Assembly (NCBI GenBank): GCA_963781495.1 | Contig: CAWAFX010000002.1 | Coordinates: 1,116,001 to 1,180,000 of the forward strand | Origin: Mayfieldus sp963781495 | GTDB taxonomy: Bacteria > Actinomycetota > Thermoleophilia > Solirubrobacterales > 70-9 | Length of the DNA: 64,000 nucleotides | Reading direction: 5' to 3' | Shown: positions 15,726 to 22,502 of the stretch, piece by piece | How the letters are laid out: every line of letters starts with the position of its first letter | Position numbering within the stretch: position 1 is the first letter of the stretch | Made by a program: the position numbers and the translations under genes | The notes under the pieces: generated by a model | What the model saw: the letters and a program-made list of their open reading frames with translations, nothing else | Databases searched by the model: none | Told to the model about the DNA's origin: nothing

Positions 15726-16706
15726 ATGGCAACCAGCAGAGCCAAACTGGGAATGAGCGGCCTGGAGGTCTCGCGCATCTGCTTCGGCACCTGGCAGCTG
15801 GGCGGGGACTGGGGCAGCTTCGAGGAGCGCCAGGCGTTCGAGGCGATCCACCGCGCCCGCGAGCTCGGCATCAACTTCTTCGACAGCGCCCAGGGCTACG
15901 GCTGGGGCGAGTCGGAGCGGTTGCTGGGCCGCGCGCTGGCCGACGAGCTGGGCTCGCACCGCGAGGACCTGGTCATCGCCACCAAGGGCGGCCTGCGGAT
16001 GGAGGGCGACGAGCAGCTACAGGATTCGAGCCCGGGCTGGCTGCGAGAGGGGGTCGACCGCAGTCTCGATGCCCTCGGTGTCGACTACATCGACATCTAC
16101 CAGGTCCACTGGCCCGACTTCGACACCCCGCTCGCGGAGACTGCCGCGGCTTTGCAGGAGCTCGTCGAGGAGGGAAAGATCCGCCATGTCGGTGTCTCCA
16201 ACTTCGACCCCTCCCAGATGGCCGAATTCGCGCAAACCCGTCCGGTGGAGACGCTGCAGCCGCCCTACCACCTGTTCCGCCGCGAGGCCGAGGACGAGAT
16301 TCTGCCCTTCTGCGCCGAGCACGACATCGGCGTCCTCGTCTACGGCCCCCTCGGCCATGGCCTGCTGAGCGGGACGATCGATGAGAAGACGAGATTTCCC
16401 GACGGCGACTGGCGCGCCGACAGCGAGCTGTTCCAGGGAGAGAACCTGAAGCGCAACCTGGAGGCGGTTCGGCGCCTCGAGGAGCTCGCCGAGGAAGGCG
16501 GCTACCGCGTCAGTCAGCTTGCGATCGCCTGGACGCTCGCCAACCCGGGGGTCCAGGTCGCCATCGTCGGCACCCTCAACGCCGATCACGTCGCCGAGAG
16601 CGCGGCGGCGGCGGAAATCGAGCTGGGCTCCGATCAGCTGCGGCGAATCGAGGAGATCATGGCCGACGCGGTCCAGGTCGACGGGCCGGGCCCGTATGGC
16701 GCCTGA
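15726..16706 (+). CDS. Aldo/keto reductase
   Basis: The protein has 326 residues, TIM-barrel AKR family. Catalytic Asp and Tyr are in NFFDSAQGYGWGESE, Lys in VIATKGG, His in YQVHWPD, and NADPH-binding landmarks follow (GVSNFDPSQM, VAIVGTLNADHV). It should reduce a carbonyl with NADPH; substrate unknown. GGGAGC upstream is the ribosome site. It is divergent from ohr, so the pair may share a stress role, but this is only inferred from position. Confidence 0.85.
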   Translation: MATSRAKLGMSGLEVSRICFGTWQLGGDWGSFEERQAFEAIHRARELGINFFDSAQGYGWGESERLLGRALADELGSHREDLVIATKGGLRMEGDEQLQDSSPGWLREGVDRSLDALGVDYIDIYQVHWPDFDTPLAETAAALQELVEEGKIRHVGVSNFDPSQMAEFAQTRPVETLQPPYHLFRREAEDEILPFCAEHDIGVLVYGPLGHGLLSGTIDEKTRFPDGDWRADSELFQGENLKRNLEAVRRLEELAEEGGYRVSQLAIAWTLANPGVQVAIVGTLNADHVAESAAAAEIELGSDQLRRIEEIMADAVQVDGPGPYGA

Positions 16707-16743
16707 GGCGACGTGAGCCTCGCGGCAGCGCAGGCAGTGACGC

Positions 16744-16749
16744 CATAAT
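16744..16749 (+). promoter_or_regulatory. tRNA-Val promoter -10 CATAAT
   Basis: CATAAT lies 10 nt before the mature tRNA-Val 5' end, the same distance as for tRNA-Glu. Confidence 0.45.
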
Positions 16750-16759
16750 CACGCCGCCA

Positions 16760-16832
16760 GGGCGGTTAGCTCAGTTGGGAGAGCGCCTGCCTTACAAGCA
16801 GGAGGTCGCTGGTTCGAGCCCGGCACCGCCCA
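16760..16832 (+). tRNA. tRNA-Val (anticodon UAC)
   Basis: Acceptor GGGCGGT pairs with ACCGCCC (16825-16831), discriminator A. Anticodon stem CCTGC/GCAGG encloses loop CTTACAA, anticodon TAC. The T-arm GCTGGTTCGAGCCCGGC has one G-U pair. Length 73 nt, CCA not encoded. Confidence 0.95.
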
Positions 16833-16872
16833 TCCCAGGCAATGATCCTGGCCGCCAGTCAAGATCCACTCG

Positions 16873-17838
16873 TTGTTCGAGCTCCGCTTCTGCGCGATGG
16901 GGACCGAGATCCGGGTGTTGGTCGGCGCCCGAATCAACGATGCGGATCCCGACCCGGAGGTGATCGCGTCCTCTGTCGAGGAGCAGTTGGCGGAGTTCGA
17001 CTGCCGGCTGTCCCGCTTCCGCCCCGACAGCGAGCTCTCGCGCCTCAACCAGGATCCTCGCGAAGAGGTTCCCGCCTCCGCGCTGCTGCGGGCAGCCGTG
17101 GGCGCAGGGTTGTGGGCGGCCCGGCGCACCGGGGGGCTGGTCGACCCAACCCTCCTGCCCCAGCTTGAGGCAGCGGGCTACGCGACCTCACGCAGCGGAA
17201 CCGCCTCCGCGCCGCTCGAACCCGCCCTCGCCACGGCCCCGCCGCGGCGACCGGCCCGCCCCGAGTCGGGGGCGACATGGCGCTCGATCCAGGTGCTCGA
17301 AGACGCCGGAGTGATCCGCCGGCCCCCCGGGGTGAAACTCGACAGTGGCGGCATCGGCAAGGGACTGGCTGCCGACCTGGTCGCCAGGCGCCTGGCAGGC
17401 TACGCGCGCTACGCCATCGATTGCGGCGGGGATGTCCGGGTGGGTGGCAGGATTCCGGACAGCGAGCCGGTCGAGCTGGAGATCCGCCATCCGCTCAGCG
17501 GCACCGCCGCAGAGTCCTTCAATCTCCGGCACGGCGCTGTCGCCACCTCGGGGCTGGACGCTCGTCTCTGGCGGCACCCGGACGGCAGCCACGCTCACCA
17601 CCTGATCGACCCGGCCGGCGGCAAGCCCGCCTGGACAGGCCTGATCTGCGCGGCCGCACGCGCTCCGACCGCGCTGGAGGCCGATGTGCTCGCGAAGGCC
17701 GCGCTGCTGAGCGGGCCCGATCGCGCCCATGAGTTCCTCGCCGAGCACGGCGGCCTGATCGTCAAGGACGACGGCGGGGTCGAGCGAATCGGCCCGCTGC
17801 GGGACCCCCCGCGCATTCGGGTACCGCCGCCGTCCTGA
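16873..17838 (+). CDS. apbE: FAD:protein FMN transferase (ApbE)
   Basis: The protein has 321 residues from TTG. ApbE landmarks: F-x-AMGT at residues 6-11, FDCRLSRFRPDSELSRLN, GGLVDPTLLP, the FAD/Mg motif KLDSGGIGKGLAAD near 155-168, IDCGGDVRVGG and a C-terminal ALEADVLAKAALL. It covalently attaches FMN to a Thr or Ser of a target protein outside the membrane. No FMN-binding target domain was recognised here, and no clear signal peptide or lipobox is visible, which is unusual for ApbE. The start is uncertain because no ribosome site precedes it. The genes that follow encode further redox proteins. Confidence 0.85.
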   Translation: MFELRFCAMGTEIRVLVGARINDADPDPEVIASSVEEQLAEFDCRLSRFRPDSELSRLNQDPREEVPASALLRAAVGAGLWAARRTGGLVDPTLLPQLEAAGYATSRSGTASAPLEPALATAPPRRPARPESGATWRSIQVLEDAGVIRRPPGVKLDSGGIGKGLAADLVARRLAGYARYAIDCGGDVRVGGRIPDSEPVELEIRHPLSGTAAESFNLRHGAVATSGLDARLWRHPDGSHAHHLIDPAGGKPAWTGLICAAARAPTALEADVLAKAALLSGPDRAHEFLAEHGGLIVKDDGGVERIGPLRDPPRIRVPPPS

Positions 17839-17982
17839 CGCGGCCCCGCCGCTGCTGTCCAGTCGTCACACCGCGGTCAACTACTGACTCTTTCGTGGGT
17901 CGAATGCCGATGTCGAAGCTCATGGCCGGTTCTACGGTTCAGCGATGGTCGTTCGGACCTCGAGTACAGCCAGGTGACGAGC

Positions 17983-19185
17983 ATGAGTGACGGCATCGTG
18001 ATCGCCGGTGGCGGCCTTGCCGCTCAGCGGTGTTGTGAGACGCTGCGCCGGCAGGGATTCGATGGCCGCATCCGCATCGTTTGCGAAGAGGAGCGCGCGC
18101 CCTACGATCGGCCCCCATTGTCCAAAGGCGTGCTCTCCGGCGATCGCGATCCGGCGACTCTCAAATTCCGGCCGCTCGAGTGGTACCGCGAGAACGACGT
18201 AGAGCTGCTGCTTGGAGAGAGAGCGGTCGCTCTCGACCCCGGCATCAACACCCTCACGCTCGGCTCGGGCCCGACCCTTCGATACGAAGCCGCCGTCATC
18301 GCGACGGGTAGCCGCCCCCGAAGGCTTCCCGGCACGGAGCAGTTCCAGAACGCCCACACGCTCCGCACCGCCGAGGACGCCATGCGGCTCCGCGACGCCC
18401 TAAGGCCGGGAAGCCGGCTGGTCGTCGTCGGCGCGGGTTTCATCGGACTTGAGGTTGCGGCCACCGCGCGGCAGCTGGGAGTCGAAGTAACGGTCCTCGA
18501 AGCCGCTCCGGCTCCGCTGTTGCGGGTACTGGGTCCGAGCCTCGCGGATTGGTTCGTGAAGCTGCATCGTGCCGAGGGAGTCGAGGTCATGCTCTCCGCT
18601 CACGTGGCGAGGTTCGGCGAAGGTCCCGGCGGCGCCGAGTGGGTCCAGCTCACCGATGGACGGCAGATCGAATGCGACGATTTGGTGATCGGCATCGGGA
18701 TTGCTCCGGCCACCGATTGGCTGGAGGGAAGCGGACTCGACCCCAAAGGCGTGAAGTCCGACCCCTGCGGGCGGACCGAAGCCTCTGGTGTCTATGCCGC
18801 CGGTGATGCGGCTCGGCCTGTCAACCTGGCGACCGGCAACCCTGAGCGCAGCGAACACTGGGAGGCGGCGGCCCGCCAGGGCACCCAGGTGGCCCGCGCG
18901 ATCGTCGGCCTCGAGCCGACCAAGCCCGCCCTGCCGTCCTTCTGGACCGACCAGTACGGACTCCGAGTCCAGCTCGTCGGCGACGCCCGCGAAGCCGACC
19001 AGATCGAGATCGACGGCGACCCCGATGCCCGGGACTTCACTGCATTGATGATCCGCGACGGGACGCCGATTGCGGGCATGGCCGTGGGCCGGCCGCGGGC
19101 GTTGCCTGCGCTGCGCGAACAGATCGAGACAGCCACCACCTCCACGGAGAGGAGCGACGATGAAGTACGCACCGCAAGTCGATGA
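17983..19185 (+). CDS. FAD/NAD(P)-dependent ferredoxin reductase (rubredoxin/ferredoxin reductase type)
   Basis: The protein has 400 residues. Two dinucleotide-binding motifs: IVIAGGGLAAQRC at residue 4 (FAD) and LVVVGAGFIGLEVAA near 147 (NAD(P)H). TEASGVYAAGDAA is the C-terminal FAD motif and EHWEAAARQGTQVAR the usual helix. This is the class that passes electrons from NAD(P)H to small ferredoxins. ATG 17983 has AGGTGA 5 nt upstream; GTG 17974 is an alternative. Its end overlaps the ferredoxin gene by 26 nt, so the two are translationally coupled. Confidence 0.88.
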   Translation: MSDGIVIAGGGLAAQRCCETLRRQGFDGRIRIVCEEERAPYDRPPLSKGVLSGDRDPATLKFRPLEWYRENDVELLLGERAVALDPGINTLTLGSGPTLRYEAAVIATGSRPRRLPGTEQFQNAHTLRTAEDAMRLRDALRPGSRLVVVGAGFIGLEVAATARQLGVEVTVLEAAPAPLLRVLGPSLADWFVKLHRAEGVEVMLSAHVARFGEGPGGAEWVQLTDGRQIECDDLVIGIGIAPATDWLEGSGLDPKGVKSDPCGRTEASGVYAAGDAARPVNLATGNPERSEHWEAAARQGTQVARAIVGLEPTKPALPSFWTDQYGLRVQLVGDAREADQIEIDGDPDARDFTALMIRDGTPIAGMAVGRPRALPALREQIETATTSTERSDDEVRTASR

Positions 19186-19366
19186 GAACGTCTGCGCTGC
19201 CCACGGCGATTGCGTCGAGGTCGCGCCGACGGTTTTTGCCCTCAATGACACGGCGCATGTGATCGGCGACGGGCCCCCGGAGCTGATCATGGAAGCGGCC
19301 GAGATCTGCCCGTCGGTTGCGATCATCGTGATCGACGAAGAAACGGGCGAACAGGTCTATCCGTAG
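19160..19366 (+). CDS. Small ferredoxin with CxxHxxC...CP cluster motif
   Basis: The protein has 68 residues. Cluster ligands are Cys12, Cys18 and Cys50 (followed by Pro). At the position of the usual second Cys there is His15, giving C-x2-H-x2-C. This form is known from cytochrome P450-associated actinobacterial ferredoxins. It is the natural partner of the overlapping reductase. No P450 gene lies in the window, so the final acceptor is unknown. GAGAGGAG about 6 nt upstream of ATG 19160 is a good ribosome site. Confidence 0.88.
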   Translation: MKYAPQVDENVCAAHGDCVEVAPTVFALNDTAHVIGDGPPELIMEAAEICPSVAIIVIDEETGEQVYP

Positions 19367-19374
19367 CCGCTCCG

Positions 19375-19941
19375 ATGACTCCCCCACGCTCGCTCACGAT
19401 CGTCGCCACAGGCTCGGCGGCGCTTGCTCTGCTCGCCGGTTGCGGCGGCGATGTCCGCCGGGGAGAGAGCGAAGGAGCCGCACAGAATGCGACGACCCAA
19501 ACGTCCTCCACACCGACGCAGACCTCAACGCCTGTACCCGTCACCCCGGTTAGGAATCCGGCACGGCGCGCCTACGTTGCGCGGGTCGACCGCGTCTGCA
19601 GCGGTCTCGATCCGGAGCGAAACTCGGCGCGAGAGCGGGTCGGCTCTTCAGCCGATGCCCAGGAGGCCGCAAAGGCCTACGACGACGACATCGCCTCGGG
19701 CGAGACCGAGCTACGACAGATCGAGGCGATCCCGGTGCCGCCCGGAGAGAAACAGCTGGTTCGCACCAACGTCTTCGACGTGATCCGGCGCCAGCTGGCG
19801 CTGCGTCGCCAGATTCGCGACGCTCTGGCCGCCGTGGACGTGCCCAGGCTGCGCAGCCTGCGGCGTCAGCTCGACGACCTGAGCAGGACTTTGACCGGGT
19901 TTGCCGCGGGCTACGGATTCAAGGTGTGCGGAGGGAACTAG
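19375..19941 (+). CDS. Lipoprotein of unknown function
   Basis: The protein has 188 residues. A signal peptide with lipobox LLAGC (Cys near 23) is followed by a Thr/Ser/Pro-rich linker (to about 60) and a charged helical domain with conserved-looking Cys residues (RVCSGL and the C-terminal FKVCGGN), which could form a disulphide. Family not recognised. It begins 8 nt after the ferredoxin stop, so it belongs to the same operon and probably sits on the outer membrane face near the haem protein. Confidence 0.7.
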   Translation: MTPPRSLTIVATGSAALALLAGCGGDVRRGESEGAAQNATTQTSSTPTQTSTPVPVTPVRNPARRAYVARVDRVCSGLDPERNSARERVGSSADAQEAAKAYDDDIASGETELRQIEAIPVPPGEKQLVRTNVFDVIRRQLALRRQIRDALAAVDVPRLRSLRRQLDDLSRTLTGFAAGYGFKVCGGN

Positions 19942-19951
19942 TGCGGGATAG

Positions 19952-20251
19952 ATGACCGAAGCACCTGAAAGACCGGCCGAGCAACCCTCCGACGGGGCGC
20001 CATCTGCACCGCGGCCACCGGCGCCAAGGCCGCAGCGCCGGCCGCTGCCGGGCCCGCTGGCCGTGATAACGGCGACCTTGGGGATGTTCTTCATCGTCCT
20101 TACTTTGCTGGCGATTCAGGTCCGCAACGGCAGGGACCCGGCGCTCGGCCCCGGGCCGGCGGTTTCCAGCCCGAGCCAGCCGCTCGCCAAGGGTGCACAG
20201 ACCCAGCAGGCGACGAAGATCGTCAGCCGCAGCTCCCCCGTGCCGCCATGA
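19952..20251 (+). CDS. One-helix membrane protein with Pro-rich N-terminus
   Basis: The protein has 99 residues: a Pro/Ala/Arg-rich cytoplasmic stretch (1-33), one membrane helix (about 34-55, VITATLGMFFIVLTLLAIQV) and a short Ser/Gln/Pro-rich outer tail. Family not recognised. Its last codon and stop overlap the next start (ATGA), indicating coupling. Position between a lipoprotein and a haem protein suggests a structural or assembly partner. Confidence 0.6.
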   Translation: MTEAPERPAEQPSDGAPSAPRPPAPRPQRRPLPGPLAVITATLGMFFIVLTLLAIQVRNGRDPALGPGPAVSSPSQPLAKGAQTQQATKIVSRSSPVPP

Positions 20252-20481
20252 GCCCGACCGCCGCCACGCAGAGCGCCGCCCCCGCCGCGGGGACGAGCCT
20301 GAGATTGCGCATCGCCGCCGTCGCCGTCGTCTTCGCCCTCGCCGGACTCGCCTACTACGCGATGTTCAGCGGCCCGACCAAGGTAGGGGTCCAGGGGCCC
20401 TCGGCGGCATCGCCGTCAAAGAGCGTGCCGGCCCCGGGTGAGCGCGAACCCGAGGGCGGTGGAGGAGAACGCGGTGACTGA
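20248..20481 (+). CDS. One-helix membrane protein, low-complexity tail
   Basis: The protein has 77 residues: Ala/Thr-rich N-terminus, one helix (about 22-40) and a Pro/Gly/Glu-rich tail. Family not recognised. It overlaps its neighbours at both ends (ATGA upstream; GTGACTGA downstream), so it is surely translated within the operon if the neighbours are. Confidence 0.55.
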   Translation: MSPTAATQSAAPAAGTSLRLRIAAVAVVFALAGLAYYAMFSGPTKVGVQGPSAASPSKSVPAPGEREPEGGGGERGD

Positions 20482-21085
20482 GCCCGATCCAGCCAACTAT
20501 CCCTGGTGGCTTGCCTCACGGGCGGCCGGGATCGTGGCGTTTCTGCTGATTGCGAGCGCGGTCATCCTTGGCCTGTTCATGGCCAGCAACATCTCCCGCC
20601 GTCCCGGCCTCAAACGCAATCTCGTCAGGATCCACCAACAGATCACCCTCGCCGCCCTCACAGCGATCGGCGCCCATGGCGTCCTGCTGCTGGGCGACTC
20701 CTACCTGAACCCCGGCATAACCGGGATCAGCGTCCCGTTCACGCTCACATACCGCCCCTTGTGGACCGGGCTTGGGATCCTCGCCGGATACCTCGCGCTC
20801 GTGCTGGGGCCAACCTTCTACTTGCGCAAGCGAATCGGGCCCCGTCGCTGGCGCCAACTCCACCGCGCGACAGTGCTCGTCTACCTCTTGGCGGTGCTGC
20901 ACTCGTTCGGATCGGGGACTGACGGAGCGAGTCGCTGGTTCAGCGTCATGGTCGTCCTTAGCGCGGTGCCGATCGTCGTCTTGCTCGCGATCCGCTACGG
21001 GCGGACGCGGGCGCGGCCGACCCGCCCCGCCGCCCCTCGCCCCGCGTCATCGCCCGCCCCCGCGGGGGCGGGCAGGCCGGGCTGA
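20474..21085 (+). CDS. Ferric-reductase-like di-haem membrane protein
   Basis: The protein has 203 residues with about five to six helices. Four His residues, 54, 68, 130 and 143 (RIHQQ, GAHGV, QLHRA, VLHSF), form two pairs spaced 13-14 residues on neighbouring helices. This is the pattern that binds two b haems across the membrane in ferric reductase/YedZ-like proteins. There is no attached FAD/NADPH domain. GTG 20474 has GGAGGAG 7 nt upstream, better than an earlier GTG at 20438. The C-terminal 35 residues are Pro/Ala/Arg-rich. With ApbE, ferredoxin reductase and ferredoxin upstream, it could pass electrons out of the cell. Confidence 0.8.
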   Translation: MTEPDPANYPWWLASRAAGIVAFLLIASAVILGLFMASNISRRPGLKRNLVRIHQQITLAALTAIGAHGVLLLGDSYLNPGITGISVPFTLTYRPLWTGLGILAGYLALVLGPTFYLRKRIGPRRWRQLHRATVLVYLLAVLHSFGSGTDGASRWFSVMVVLSAVPIVVLLAIRYGRTRARPTRPAAPRPASSPAPAGAGRPG

Positions 21086-21136
21086 GATCCACCTTTCCGA
21101 TCGGAGGGCGGGCCGCCAAGCTTTGCCACCCCTTTG

Positions 21137-21154
21137 CCGCCGCTTGGCCGGCGG
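21137..21154 (+). terminator. GC hairpin, possible weak terminator
   Basis: CCGCCG and CGGCGG flank a 6-nt loop 51 bp after the haem-protein stop. There is no T tract, so a terminator role is weakly supported. Confidence 0.25.
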
Positions 21155-21211
21155 ATGGGAGGTGGCGATCGACAATGGGTCGGTCATTACCCGCAACGAA
21201 GCGAGACCAAG

Positions 21212-21487
21212 ATGGGAAAGGCCAAGAGAAGAATTGCCGCGGTCGCGACGGTCGCGGCGCTCGGAGGACTCGGCGGCATCGCCCTGGAGTCCAACCCCGG
21301 CCATCAAACCGCGGGGTCGGCAGCGCTTGCCTCCGGCTCCGGCCGGCCGATCGTGACCAGCTCGAGCGGCTCGACGAGCAGCCTGGCGGCGGTTCGTAGC
21401 GCCGGTGCTCCGTCGTCCTCCACCCACCGGCCCGTCGTCACACGGACCAGCGGCGGAGGCCGTCCGGGCGAGTTCGAGGACGACTAG
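21212..21487 (+). CDS. Small exported protein, Ser/Thr/Gly-rich
   Basis: The protein has 91 residues from ATG 21212 (a longer frame opens at 21134). An N-terminal KAKRR then hydrophobic stretch (AAVATVAALGGLGGIAL) is a signal peptide or anchor. The rest is low complexity, rich in Ser, Thr and Gly, ending in acidic EFEDD. Family not recognised. It is the last plus-strand gene of the redox block, 126 bp after the haem protein. Confidence 0.5.
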   Translation: MGKAKRRIAAVATVAALGGLGGIALESNPGHQTAGSAALASGSGRPIVTSSSGSTSSLAAVRSAGAPSSSTHRPVVTRTSGGGRPGEFEDD

Positions 21488-21509
21488 CGGCACTCGGCTC
21501 GCCGCGGGA

Positions 21510-21515
21510 TAACCT
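21510..21515 (+). promoter_or_regulatory. -10 hexamer TAACCT, leaderless exported-protein gene
   Basis: TAACCT within GGATAACCT lies 6 nt before GTG 21522; no ribosome site is present. Confidence 0.45.
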
Positions 21516-21521
21516 CCCCGT

Positions 21522-22499
21522 GTGAGCCGGGTCGAGAAACAGCAGGGCTCGCTGCTGATCAAGTCGATTGCAGCCCTGCTCGCGCTTGGCGCCGGCTTTG
21601 GGCTGGCGGCGGCGATCGCCCTCGGCGGAGCCGGATCGACAGAGGTGGGCCAGACCACCAACGCGCCTGTGTTCGGGGTTCAGACTCCGGTCGTTCCTGT
21701 CTCGACGGTCCCGGGTACTCCCTCCTATGAGACGCCCGATGGCGTGCTCACGAGCTGGAGGTTTCACAGCAGCACCGATGCCGCCGCCGGAGAGGTGCGG
21801 TTGAAGATCTTTCGCTACACGGGGACCGGCCTGGCATACAAGGTGGTCGCCGACAGTGCGACCAAGACCCTCGCTCCGGACACCGGCTACGAGTTCAAGG
21901 AGCGGATCCCGGTCGCCAAGGGCGATCTCGTCGGCCTGACAGCCTTCGACAGCGCCGAGGTGGGGATGACTGTGCCCAACACGCCCGGCAACCAGCTGGG
22001 CCAGTTCGGCGGTGGCGACATCAACGTCGGCGACACGGGGACAGCCACTATCGCCGTGCCAAGTCTGCGCGTCTCGGTCGCCGCGACGGTCGAGCCCGAC
22101 GCCGACAAGGATGGCTACGGCGACGAGAGCCAGGACCGGTGCCCGGTCGATCCAAAGACCCAGGACCTCTGCAACCTCGGCTTCGGGGCCCTGAGGCGAA
22201 ACAAGCAGAAGGGCACCGCGATCCTCCCTGTCACCGTCCCCGGGTCGGGGACACTCTCGCTGAACGGCAAGGGCGTGGTTGGCCAGCGCGGGGCCAGGAC
22301 CGCGCCGACCAGGGTCGGCAGGGAAAGGCCGGTGGCCGGCGCCGGCGTCGTGAAGCTGCTGGTCAAGGCGAAGGGCAAGGCAAAGCGCAGGCTCAAGCGG
22401 CGCGGTCATGCGAAGGTGAGGCCGGTCGTGACCTATGCGCCGACCGGCGGGCCGCCGGTCGCCAAGGCAAAGCGCCTGAAGCTCGTCAGGAAAGGCTAG
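21522..22499 (+). CDS. Exported protein with a thrombospondin type 3 calcium repeat
   Basis: The protein has 325 residues. An N-terminal hydrophobic helix (12-37) serves as signal/anchor. Residues 50-185 form a beta-rich domain (TSWRFHSSTDAAAGEVRLKI, IPVAKGDLVGL). At about 193-210, DADKDGYGDESQDRCP is one thrombospondin type 3 Ca-binding repeat. The last 60 residues are very basic (KAKGKAKRRLKRRGHAK). The layout recurs in Solirubrobacterales exported proteins; function unknown, surface-structural likely. Confidence 0.7.
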   Translation: MSRVEKQQGSLLIKSIAALLALGAGFGLAAAIALGGAGSTEVGQTTNAPVFGVQTPVVPVSTVPGTPSYETPDGVLTSWRFHSSTDAAAGEVRLKIFRYTGTGLAYKVVADSATKTLAPDTGYEFKERIPVAKGDLVGLTAFDSAEVGMTVPNTPGNQLGQFGGGDINVGDTGTATIAVPSLRVSVAATVEPDADKDGYGDESQDRCPVDPKTQDLCNLGFGALRRNKQKGTAILPVTVPGSGTLSLNGKGVVGQRGARTAPTRVGRERPVAGAGVVKLLVKAKGKAKRRLKRRGHAKVRPVVTYAPTGGPPVAKAKRLKLVRKG

Positions 22500-22502
22500 G
22501 CC

